Origin: Rhodospirillaceae bacterium
Lineage (GTDB): Bacteria; Pseudomonadota; Alphaproteobacteria; UBA8366; GCA-2717185
Direction: 5' to 3'
DNA: 21,458 nucleotides
Assembly (NCBI GenBank): GCA_028817685.1
Contig: JAPPPC010000035.1
Coordinates: forward strand, 1-21,458
Shown: positions 14,449-20,415 of the stretch, in pieces
How the letters are laid out: each line of letters begins with the position of its first letter
How positions within the stretch are numbered: the stretch's first letter is position 1
The notes under the pieces: generated by a model
Told to the model about the DNA's origin: nothing
Database searches by the model: none
Seen by the model: the letters and a program-made list of their open reading frames with translations, nothing else
Translations under genes and position numbers: made by a program

Positions 14449-14474
14449 CTGCCAAAATCGGCCGATTTTGGCAG
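14449..14474. promoter_or_regulatory. 26-bp perfect palindrome, putative operator
   Basis: The half-site CTGCCAAAATCGG (14449-14461) is followed directly by its exact reverse complement (14462-14474) with no spacer or mismatch. It sits 117 bp upstream of the MFS start and 195 bp from the ccmC start. A GATAAAT that could be a -10 follows at once on the plus strand, so a bound dimer could block MFS transcription (inference). As RNA it would also form a hairpin, but no T tract follows on either strand. Confidence 0.6.
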
Positions 14475-14531
14475 ATAAATACCGAAACTTGTCTTTGCGG
14501 CCAAAACGACCGCCGTGTATCCATGACCCAG

Positions 14532-14545
14532 CGGTCGATCGACCG
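14532..14545. promoter_or_regulatory. 14-bp palindrome CGGTCGATCGACCG
   Basis: This perfect inverted repeat has no spacer and lies 46 bp upstream of the MFS start codon. It could be a second operator or the base of an mRNA hairpin in the MFS leader. It is short enough that chance cannot be excluded in GC-rich DNA. Confidence 0.35.
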
Positions 14546-14591
14546 TTTTGTTAGTACTTCACCGCGCCGCGGCGTGGAAAGGATGTAACGC

Positions 14592-15791
14592 ATGTCGAGT
14601 TTGCGGACCGGAACCATCGCTGTAATCGCCTGTGGCGGTATCATTCGACTCCTTTCGTTCGGCATCCGTTCCAGTTATGGCGTTTTTCTGCAGCCGGTCT
14701 CCACGGACCTTGGCTGGTCGCGCGAAATTTTCGCTCTGACCATTGCGCTGCAAAATCTGTTCTGGGGATTCGCGCAACCTTTCGCGGGGATGATCGCGGA
14801 TCGATATGGCTCAGCGCGGGTCATCATCGGCGGGGCGCTGATGTTCGGTGCCGGCACGTTGTTGATGGGATACGCCACCACGCCGTTGACTGCGCATATT
14901 GGGGCAGGCTTCCTGGTCGGCGTCGGCATCGCCGGGTGCGGTTTCTCGACCGTCTTGGCCGCGGTTGGTCGCAGCGTTGCCGAGGAATGGCGCAGCATGG
15001 CGCTCGGCGTGGCGTCAGCGGGCGGTTCCTTGGGGCTGCTGGTGATGGTGCCCATGGGTCAGGCCTTCATCGATTCGGTTGGTTGGTCGGTGGCGCTGAT
15101 CTATCTGGCAGCCTTGTCCCTGCTGATGGTGCCGCTCGCAGCCGCGTTGGCCGGAAAGCCGGCCGCGCCCGCGGCGGCGAACAATCAGACCATCACGGAG
15201 TCGCTTCGAGAGGCGGCGGGCCATAACAGCTTTCTGTTCCTCAATGCCGGTTATTTCGTCTGCGGTTTCCATGTCACCTTCATCACCACCCATTTCCCGG
15301 CCTATGTGGTCGATCTGGGTCTCGGGGCGGAGATCGGTGCCTGGGCGATCGGAATCGTGGGGATCGTCAATGTGTTCAGCGCGCTCGGTGCCGGGGCGCT
15401 GGGCGACAAATTTAACAAGAAGTATGTGCTATCGACGCTTTATCTGTGCCGGGCCGCGGCCATCGCCATATTCATGATGACGCCACCCTCGGTCACCAGC
15501 GTGATGGTTTTCGCCGCCATGATCGGATTGTTCTGGCTGGGCACGGTGCCGGTCACTTCGGCGCTGGTCATGCAGATGTTCGGCCTGAAACACGCGTCGA
15601 TGCTGCTGGGCATCGTCTTCCTCAGCCATCAGTTGGGCAGTTTCCTCGGCGCCTGGATCGGCGGCTACATGTTCGAACTGTCCGGGTCCTACGATATGGT
15701 GTGGTGGATTTCGGTCGGTCTCGGGGTTGCAGCCGCTGCCCTTCATTGGCCGATCGACGAACGCCCGATCGAACGGCCGGCTCCCGCCTAG
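14592..15791 (+). CDS. MFS transporter, OFA/monocarboxylate-like
   Basis: This 399-residue protein has about 12 predicted TM helices in two halves, with a central loop near 188-215 (AGKPAAPAAANNQTITESLREAAG). The MFS loop 2-3 motif appears as GMIADRYGSARVI (about 62-74), and its second-half copy as GALGDKFNKKYVL. The N-terminus (RSSYGVFLQPVSTDLGWSREIFALTIALQN) and the LGWSR block are typical of the oxalate:formate antiporter and monocarboxylate porter branch. A carboxylate is therefore the likely substrate (family inference). Start ATG 14592 follows AAAGGATG. It points against the ccm genes and sits between ccmB and ccmC, with only 4 bp between its stop and the ccmB stop. A heme or cytochrome role is not implied by sequence. 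Confidence 0.88.
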   Translation: MSSLRTGTIAVIACGGIIRLLSFGIRSSYGVFLQPVSTDLGWSREIFALTIALQNLFWGFAQPFAGMIADRYGSARVIIGGALMFGAGTLLMGYATTPLTAHIGAGFLVGVGIAGCGFSTVLAAVGRSVAEEWRSMALGVASAGGSLGLLVMVPMGQAFIDSVGWSVALIYLAALSLLMVPLAAALAGKPAAPAAANNQTITESLREAAGHNSFLFLNAGYFVCGFHVTFITTHFPAYVVDLGLGAEIGAWAIGIVGIVNVFSALGAGALGDKFNKKYVLSTLYLCRAAAIAIFMMTPPSVTSVMVFAAMIGLFWLGTVPVTSALVMQMFGLKHASMLLGIVFLSHQLGSFLGAWIGGYMFELSGSYDMVWWISVGLGVAAAALHWPIDERPIERPAPA

Positions 15792-15795
15792 GCCC

Positions 15796-16452
15796 TTAGC
15801 TTAGCGCCTGCCGGATCGCCGCGGCGCTGGCCCAGGGGGCGAGCGGCAAGGCGCCGGCCAGTATGGCGCCGAGGAACAGCAGGTGCGGCCGTGCCGTCAG
15901 CGACATGGACGCCGCGTCAATCGCACCCACGGCGAAAATCAGCACCGGGATGTAGAGCGGCAGGACGAGTACCGAGACGAGAACCCCGGCGCGGCGCGCG
16001 CCCAAGGTCAGCGATGCGCCAATGGCGCCGATCAAGCTCAAGGTCGGGGTGCCCAGGAGCATGACAAGGAATAGGGTCAAATAGCCTTCCGGCGCCATGT
16101 GCAGAAGGGTGGCGAGCACCGGGGCGGCGACGATCAGCGGCAGGCCCGTAACCAGCCAATGCGCGGCGGCCTTCGCCAGGACGACCGCTTCCAGGGGCAG
16201 CGGCGACAAGGCGAGCTGCTCTAGCGAACCGTCCTCATAGTCGGCCAGGAACATCCGGTCGAGCGACAACAGGGTCGCCAGCATGGCGCAAACCCAGACC
16301 ACGCCGGCCGCGATCCGCGCCAGTATGTTGCCTTCCGGTCCGACCCCGAAGGGGAACAGCGCGACGGTGATGACGAAGAACATCACGACGACGACGATGT
16401 CGGATCCCTGGCGCAGGGAGATGCGCAGGTCGCGCAGCATTATGTCGGCCAT
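15796..16452 (-). CDS. ccmB: Heme exporter permease CcmB
   Basis: This 218-residue six-TM protein is CcmB. ATG 16452 (MADIMLRDLRISLRQGSD) starts 5 bp after the ccmA stop. The frame stays open further upstream, but that part is antisense-like Arg/Gly sequence overlapping ccmA. Family landmarks are FPFGVGPEGNILARIAAGVVWVCAMLATLLSLDRMF, YEDGSLEQLALSPLPLEAVVLAKAAAHWLVTGLPL, and GTPTLSLIGAIGASLTLGARR. With CcmA and CcmC it forms the ABC-type complex that releases heme-loaded CcmE. It is cut off from ccmC by an inverted MFS gene. Confidence 0.95.
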   Translation of the reverse strand: MADIMLRDLRISLRQGSDIVVVVMFFVITVALFPFGVGPEGNILARIAAGVVWVCAMLATLLSLDRMFLADYEDGSLEQLALSPLPLEAVVLAKAAAHWLVTGLPLIVAAPVLATLLHMAPEGYLTLFLVMLLGTPTLSLIGAIGASLTLGARRAGVLVSVLVLPLYIPVLIFAVGAIDAASMSLTARPHLLFLGAILAGALPLAPWASAAAIRQALS

Positions 16453-16457
16453 GGCTC

Positions 16458-17105
16458 TCACGCCGCCACGACCGCCACGCTGAAATCGTCGACATGCAGG
16501 CTCGCCGCCGCTTCGATCCCGAGATCGGTGTGGGTGGACAGGATGACGATACCGCCCTGCGCGCGATGTGCGGCGATAAGGGAGGTCAAGATCGCCACCG
16601 AGGCGGTGTCCAGCCCCACGGCCGGCTCGTCGAGCAGCCACAAAGGTGCCGGGCTCGCCGCAATCCGTGCCAGGTTGAGCCGGCGGCGCTGGCCGGAGGA
16701 CAGGAGCCGTGCCGACATGCTTGCGAGCGGTGCCAGCCCGAACGTTTCCAGCGCGCTCGTAACCTGAGTCCTATCGCCTTGCATGGCGGCCCAAAACGAC
16801 AGGTTTTCCACCACCGTCAGGACCGGTTTCACCGCATCCAGATGTCCGACATAGTGCAGGCTGGCACGATGGCCTTCCGGATCTTCTTCGACCGCGGCAC
16901 CGTTGCGCCGGAGCGTTCCGGCGGCCGGCGCCAACAGGCCGGCCATCACGCGCAATAGGCTCGACTTGCCGCTGCCATTTGGGCCCGACAGGATCAGCGC
17001 ATCGCCGCCGGAGACGGTGAAGTCCAGGGCGGCGAACACGGTCCGTTCGCCGCGAATGCACAGCAATTCTTCGCCAGCAAAGCTTTGAGGGTCGAAAGTC
17101 GGCAT
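16458..17105 (-). CDS. ccmA: Heme exporter ATP-binding protein CcmA
   Basis: This 215-residue ABC ATPase is counted from ATG 17105. A further upstream ATG (17177) would add 24 residues covering the likely promoter. Walker A is GPNGSGKS (41-48), followed by SLLRVMAGLLAPAAGTL. The Q-loop region is YVGHLDAVKP, with the His seen in CcmA proteins in place of Gln. The signature is LSSGQRRRLNLAR (135-147), Walker B LWLLDEP (155-161), and the H-loop His192 (STHTD). It powers release of holo-CcmE from CcmC in the CcmABCD complex. It is the first gene of a two-gene ccmAB unit with a CTATATAG box 31 bp upstream of its start. Confidence 0.94.
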   Translation of the reverse strand: MPTFDPQSFAGEELLCIRGERTVFAALDFTVSGGDALILSGPNGSGKSSLLRVMAGLLAPAAGTLRRNGAAVEEDPEGHRASLHYVGHLDAVKPVLTVVENLSFWAAMQGDRTQVTSALETFGLAPLASMSARLLSSGQRRRLNLARIAASPAPLWLLDEPAVGLDTASVAILTSLIAAHRAQGGIVILSTHTDLGIEAAASLHVDDFSVAVVAA

Positions 17106-17135
17106 TGTCCGATGGGCCCACGCGAGAGAGTCGCC

Positions 17136-17145
17136 GCTATATAGC
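17136..17145 (-). promoter_or_regulatory. Possible -10 of ccmA (GCTATATAGC)
   Basis: This 10-bp palindrome contains TATATA 32 bp upstream of the ccmA ATG, so the leader would be about 25 nt. The same CTATATAG octamer forms the -10 of the ccmC promoter. No good -35 was found at 16-18 bp spacing, so the promoter may need an activator, or the match may be chance. Confidence 0.4.
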
Positions 17146-17183
17146 ATATCGGCGCGCCGCGGCAGGTGTCGGATCATGCTTTA

Positions 17184-17230
17184 CAAAGAAATAGGGAGCG
17201 GCTGCCGGGGGTGGGCCAGCAACCGCTCCC
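17184..17230 (-). terminator. Intrinsic terminator on the minus strand upstream of ccmA
   Basis: Reading the minus strand, GGGAGCGG (17230-17223) pairs perfectly with CCGCTCCC (17201-17194). Further GCTGG/CGGCAG-type pairs can form inside the loop. TATTTCTTTG follows at once. It would stop transcripts coming from the unknown membrane protein gene, or from a small RNA start nearer by, before they reach ccmA. Confidence 0.6.
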
Positions 17231-17300
17231 AGGTACGGTCGAAGACCGCAATGCGAGACTGATGGGGTCAGCCCCGACTGAGAGGGGAGGTCTCAGCAGT
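17184..17300 (-). ncRNA. Candidate structured small RNA or structured 3' UTR
   Basis: The 130 bp between the unknown membrane gene stop and the terminator fold into three successive hairpins on the minus strand. First, GAGAC/GTCTC arms enclose GGGGCTGACCCC. Second, CGGTC-TTC-GACCG forms a UUCG-like loop. Third is the terminator itself. No reading frame of quality covers it. Transcription from a start near 17300 would give an RNA of about 110 nt. It does not match the 4.5S/SRP core, tmRNA or 6S features I know. No clear promoter was seen, so a long 3' UTR is the main alternative. Confidence 0.35.
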
Positions 17301-17361
17301 CTTCATATCATCATTTGGAAGTGGCAAATAAAGGCCCGGAATGGGGCAAATTTGTGTCATT

Positions 17362-18033
17362 TTACGCGAGAGCTTCGCGGTCGTCCTCTGACGTTGCGAA
17401 GATCGCGTCGCGGCCGGCTTGATCGATCTGGCCAGGCCCGTTTTTGGCGAATGCGGCGAGATAATCCGCCGTGGTCCGAAGTTTGGCCTCCACCGTTTGT
17501 AAGCTGCCGTTGCCGTTTACAGTTCCGTTCGAGAGCGCTGCGTTGTGCTCCCATTCCGCATGCTCGAAGATCGCATGGCAGTAGGCGACGGCGGCCGCCA
17601 GGTCCGGTCCCAGTAATTCCAACCGGCCGGCATTCGCTTCGTAGACGGGCCGCGTGGCGAATCCCGCCAGTTCCGATCCGGCGGTGGCTTCATTCGAGCG
17701 ATAATCCGGTGCTCTTGCCGCCTGTGAGGCGAGCCACTGTGTGAGAGCGACGATTTCGCCGTGGATTGCGGCGGCGAGAACTCTCGCCTCTTCCGCTTCG
17801 GCTGTTTCTTTGTCGCCGTATTTCAGGCGTCCGTGATAGACGATGGCGGCTGCGATTGCCAAAAGCCCGATAACGGTTCCTGCGAACGCACCGACCGCCG
17901 TATTGAGGCCCTGGGGCGTGTTCTCCAACCAGAGGCGAAACTCCGGATTCAACAACGCGAAAGCCACAACCGCTATTGAGAGGAAGATCATCGATCCGGC
18001 AAAGGCGATGGGCTCTGGCAGCAGTTTTTCCAT
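17362..18033 (-). CDS. Two-TM membrane protein of unknown function
   Basis: This 223-residue protein was not recognised. Two hydrophobic helices lie near the N-terminus: about 9-29 (IAFAGSMIFLSIAVVAFALL) and 43-66 (LNTAVGAFAGTVIGLLAIAAAIVY). A long soluble part of about 155 residues then begins with charged helices (RLKYGDKETAEAEEARVLAAAIHGEIVALTQWL). A segment TRPVYEANAGRLELLGPDLAAAVAYCHAIFEH resembles a motif common in uncharacterised membrane-anchored proteins (from memory). The C-terminus is helical and hydrophilic. Its Shine-Dalgarno is weak. It stands alone between the PaaK-like gene (184 bp upstream) and the terminator ahead of ccmA. Composition looks native, with no sign of recent transfer. 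Confidence 0.75.
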   Translation of the reverse strand: MEKLLPEPIAFAGSMIFLSIAVVAFALLNPEFRLWLENTPQGLNTAVGAFAGTVIGLLAIAAAIVYHGRLKYGDKETAEAEEARVLAAAIHGEIVALTQWLASQAARAPDYRSNEATAGSELAGFATRPVYEANAGRLELLGPDLAAAVAYCHAIFEHAEWEHNAALSNGTVNGNGSLQTVEAKLRTTADYLAAFAKNGPGQIDQAGRDAIFATSEDDREALA

Positions 18034-18217
18034 ATCGCCACTTTGGTGCGGGACAAGGCTTTGCGCAAGTTAGGGCTCATTGGTAGACCGTCTTCGCGCC
18101 GCGTTAGTCCCCCATTTGAGGGGTGTTCGTGGCGAATTGTCTTAAATACCATTCTTTTGCGCTTGTATCGGATGGCCGAAAAGAAATTCGACCAAGGATG
18201 ATTCGACGCTGTTGCTA

Positions 18218-19441
18218 TTAATAGACTCGAATATCGTCGATGATCTTGCCGTCTTTGGGCAGTTCGTCGGCGAACTCGACGGTTGCGCGTACCTTGCATT
18301 CTGCTTGGAAGGCGGCCCCAATTTTCTCGGCCAGCGCGTCATCCTGGGATGTTGCCTCGCATTGCAAGGTGACCGTGTCCAGACCGCCCTCTTCGCCGAC
18401 GACGAGGCGCATTCGCGAAACGTCGTCATGGGCTTTCAGCACCCGGTCGATCTGTACCGGATCGACGAACATGCCGCGGATCTTAGTGCGCTGGTCGGCG
18501 CGGCCCATCCAGCCCTTGATTCGGGGCGCGGTGCGGCCGCAGGGGCTGATCCCGGACAGGATTGCCGAGAGATCCCCCGTGCCGAAGCGAATCAGCGGGT
18601 AATCCTGATTCAGCAGGGTCACGACCACTTCGCCGACTTCGCCTTCGGCGACGGGATCGCCGGTGCCGGGTCGGACGATCTCAAGGATGATTTCCTCCTC
18701 GACGATCATGCCTTCCTGCGCTTCCGATTCGTAGGCGATGTTGCCGACATCGGCGGTGCCGTAGCTTTGCAAGACCTGAATGCCGCGGTCGGCGTATTCC
18801 TTGCGCAAGGGCGGTAAAAGCGCGCCACCGCCGACCAGCGCCTTGGTGATCGACGAGGCGTCGACGCCCAGCTCATCCGCCTTGGCGAGAATGATCTTGA
18901 GGAAATCCGGTGTTCCGGCGTACCCGACGGGCTGAAAGTGCGCGATCATGTGGCACTGCTGTTCGGTCTGGCCGATTCCGGCGGGAATGACGGCGCAACC
19001 GACGGCCCGGGCCGCGCCATCGAACAGGAAACCGGCAGGCGTCATATGGTAGGAGAAACAATTCTGGATGATGTCCCCCGCGCGAAACCCAGCTGCGTAC
19101 AGGGCGCGGCCCATGCGCCAGAAGTCGGCCTGTTGGCCTTCCGGTTCGGCGATCGGTCCCGGCGATAGAAACAGGCGCGCCAGTTGGCCCGCCGGTGTCG
19201 CGTTGAGGCCGCCGAAAGGCGGTTTGCTGGCCTGCAGTTCGATCAATTCACTCTTGCGCGTCACCGGTAGCGCCGCCAGCGCGGCGCGGGAGTTGATTTC
19301 CTGCGGATCGACGTCGCGGAGAAGCGTGGCGTAGCCCTCCGTCGCTTTCGCCAAGGCAACCTGCTTCGGCAGGGCCGCCATCAGGTCGGCCTCGCGCTTC
19401 GCCGGGTCGCGGGTTTCGAGGTCGTCGTAAAATGCTGTCAT
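18218..19441 (-). CDS. PaaK-like acyl-CoA ligase (AMP-binding) with atypical P-loop
   Basis: This 407-residue protein of the phenylacetate-CoA ligase branch of adenylate-forming enzymes starts at ATG 19441, with GAAGG 8 nt upstream. The later motifs are good: VLQSYGTADVGNIAYE (A5 region, 223-238), YPLIRFGTGDLSAI (A7, 281-294), GWMGRADQRTKIRGMFVDP (A8, 310-328), and LPKDGKIIDD with the likely catalytic Lys near 399. The ATP P-loop, normally SSGTTGxP in PaaK, is SPGPIAEPEG (93-102), missing the Ser/Thr-rich core. The expected reaction is ATP-dependent formation of an aryl- or acyl-CoA, but activity with this loop is uncertain. It follows a LivF-type ATPase gene by 36 bp, which suggests that the imported acid is CoA-activated on entry. 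Confidence 0.85.
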   Translation of the reverse strand: MTAFYDDLETRDPAKREADLMAALPKQVALAKATEGYATLLRDVDPQEINSRAALAALPVTRKSELIELQASKPPFGGLNATPAGQLARLFLSPGPIAEPEGQQADFWRMGRALYAAGFRAGDIIQNCFSYHMTPAGFLFDGAARAVGCAVIPAGIGQTEQQCHMIAHFQPVGYAGTPDFLKIILAKADELGVDASSITKALVGGGALLPPLRKEYADRGIQVLQSYGTADVGNIAYESEAQEGMIVEEEIILEIVRPGTGDPVAEGEVGEVVVTLLNQDYPLIRFGTGDLSAILSGISPCGRTAPRIKGWMGRADQRTKIRGMFVDPVQIDRVLKAHDDVSRMRLVVGEEGGLDTVTLQCEATSQDDALAEKIGAAFQAECKVRATVEFADELPKDGKIIDDIRVY

Positions 19442-19477
19442 GATCGCGCCTTCAGGTTCGGCGCCGGGATTGCGCCG

Positions 19478-20290
19478 TCAGAGCCAGCGTTTGCGCCGCC
19501 GATAATGTTTGACGTCGCGGAAGCTCTTGCGGCCGCTTCCCGACAGGCCAAGGTAGAATTCTTTTACGTCTTCATTTTCGCGCAGTTCCGACGCCTTGCC
19601 GTCCAGCACGATCCGGCCGCTTTCCAGGATGTAGCCATGATCCGCGAAACGCAGCGCCATATTGGTGTTCTGCTCGGCGATCAGGAAGGTCACGCCTTCC
19701 TCCTCGTTCAACCGCTTGACGATGCCGAAGATCTCTTCGACGAGTTGCGGGGCGAGGCCCATGGACGGCTCGTCCAGCAGGATCATGGACGGTTTCGCCA
19801 TCAAGGCGCGGCCGATGGCCACCATCTGTTGTTCGCCACCGGAGGTGTAGCCGGCCTGCGACTTGCGCCGCTCCTTCAACCGCGGGAAATAGTTGTAGAC
19901 CATTTCCATATCTTGACCGACAGCCGCCCGCCCATCGGAACGCGTATAAGCGCCGGTCAGCAGATTCTCTTCGACGGTCAAGTGTTCGAAACAGTGCCGT
20001 CCTTCCATAACCTGGACGACGCCCTTTTTGACCAGGTCGTGCGGCGTCAGCACGTCGATCCGGTCGCCCTGATATTCGATGGACCCTTTGGTGACGTCGC
20101 CGCGCTCGGCTTTCAACAGGTTGGAAATCGCTTTCAGCGTCGTCGTCTTGCCGGCGCCGTTGGCACCCAGCAGGGTCACGATTCCGCCTTTCGGCACATC
20201 GAACGACACGCCTTTCAGGACCAATATGACGTGGTCGTAAATGACCTCGATATTATTGACGGACAGAATGGTTTGGCCGTTTTCGCTCAT
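19478..20290 (-). CDS. Branched-chain-type ABC transporter ATP-binding protein (LivF-like)
   Basis: This 270-residue protein is counted from ATG 20290 (MSENGQTILSVNNIEVIYD). The in-frame ATG at 20329 would add 13 residues without a better ribosome site. Walker A is GANGAGKT (42-49), the signature YTSGGEQQMVAIGRAL (148-163), Walker B MILLDEPSMGLAP (169-181), and LIAEQN replaces the H-loop as usual in LivF. The protein exceeds E. coli LivF (about 237 aa) mainly through a basic C-terminal tail (KSFRDVKHYRRRKRWL). Such ATPases pair with a LivG-type ATPase and LivHM-type permeases, presumably outside the window. With the PaaK-like ligase and binding protein, uptake of an aromatic or fatty acid is as likely as an amino acid (inference). 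Confidence 0.9.
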   Translation of the reverse strand: MSENGQTILSVNNIEVIYDHVILVLKGVSFDVPKGGIVTLLGANGAGKTTTLKAISNLLKAERGDVTKGSIEYQGDRIDVLTPHDLVKKGVVQVMEGRHCFEHLTVEENLLTGAYTRSDGRAAVGQDMEMVYNYFPRLKERRKSQAGYTSGGEQQMVAIGRALMAKPSMILLDEPSMGLAPQLVEEIFGIVKRLNEEEGVTFLIAEQNTNMALRFADHGYILESGRIVLDGKASELRENEDVKEFYLGLSGSGRKSFRDVKHYRRRKRWL

Positions 20291-20344
20291 AGCTGAAAGT
20301 CCGATTTCAGGATGTCGTTCAGAAATCATTTAACGAATGGGTGG

Positions 20345-20380
20345 AAAAAGCGGAGTGCGATCTTGTGACCGGCACTCCGC
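20345..20380 (-). terminator. Intrinsic terminator between binding-protein and LivF-like genes
   Basis: On the minus strand a perfect 9-bp stem is made by GCGGAGTGC (20380-20372) and GCACTCCGC (20358-20350), with a 13-nt loop. TTTTT (20349-20345) follows immediately. It begins 36 bp after the binding-protein stop and 55 bp before the LivF-like start. It should cut most transcripts after the binding-protein gene. Confidence 0.85.
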
Positions 20381-20415
20381 ATCTTCCGCTAACTGGCACC
20401 GAGGTGCCGCAGGAC

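Larger units (their letters stand above)
14254..14591. other. Divergent ccmC / MFS intergenic region, palindrome-rich
   Basis: This 338-bp stretch without a gene is AT-richer than its surroundings. From left to right it holds the ccmC promoter, a CTGTTA/TAACAG inverted pair, a 26-bp perfect palindrome, a 14-bp palindrome CGGTCGATCGACCG, and a GC-rich palindrome just before the MFS Shine-Dalgarno (AAAGGATG). GCCAAA occurs on the plus strand at 14285, 14339, 14451 and 14500, and once inverted at 14467. No conserved small reading frame was seen; the open frame 14390-14665 (-) has no protein-like character. Confidence 0.6.

Noticed and set aside
16453..16641. 63-residue N-terminal extension of CcmB
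   Set aside because: It lies inside ccmA in another frame and is not protein-like; ATG 16452 gives the normal CcmB length.
17194..17300. 4.5S SRP RNA or 6S RNA at the structured locus before ccmA
   Set aside because: The SRP core (GGTCAGG with GGAAGCAGCC-type tetraloop region) is absent, and no 6S-like long central bubble is evident.
18110..18123. CCCC-N6-GGGG hairpin upstream of the unknown membrane gene
   Set aside because: The stem is only 4 bp with no T tract on either side, so it cannot be supported as a terminator or regulatory hairpin.
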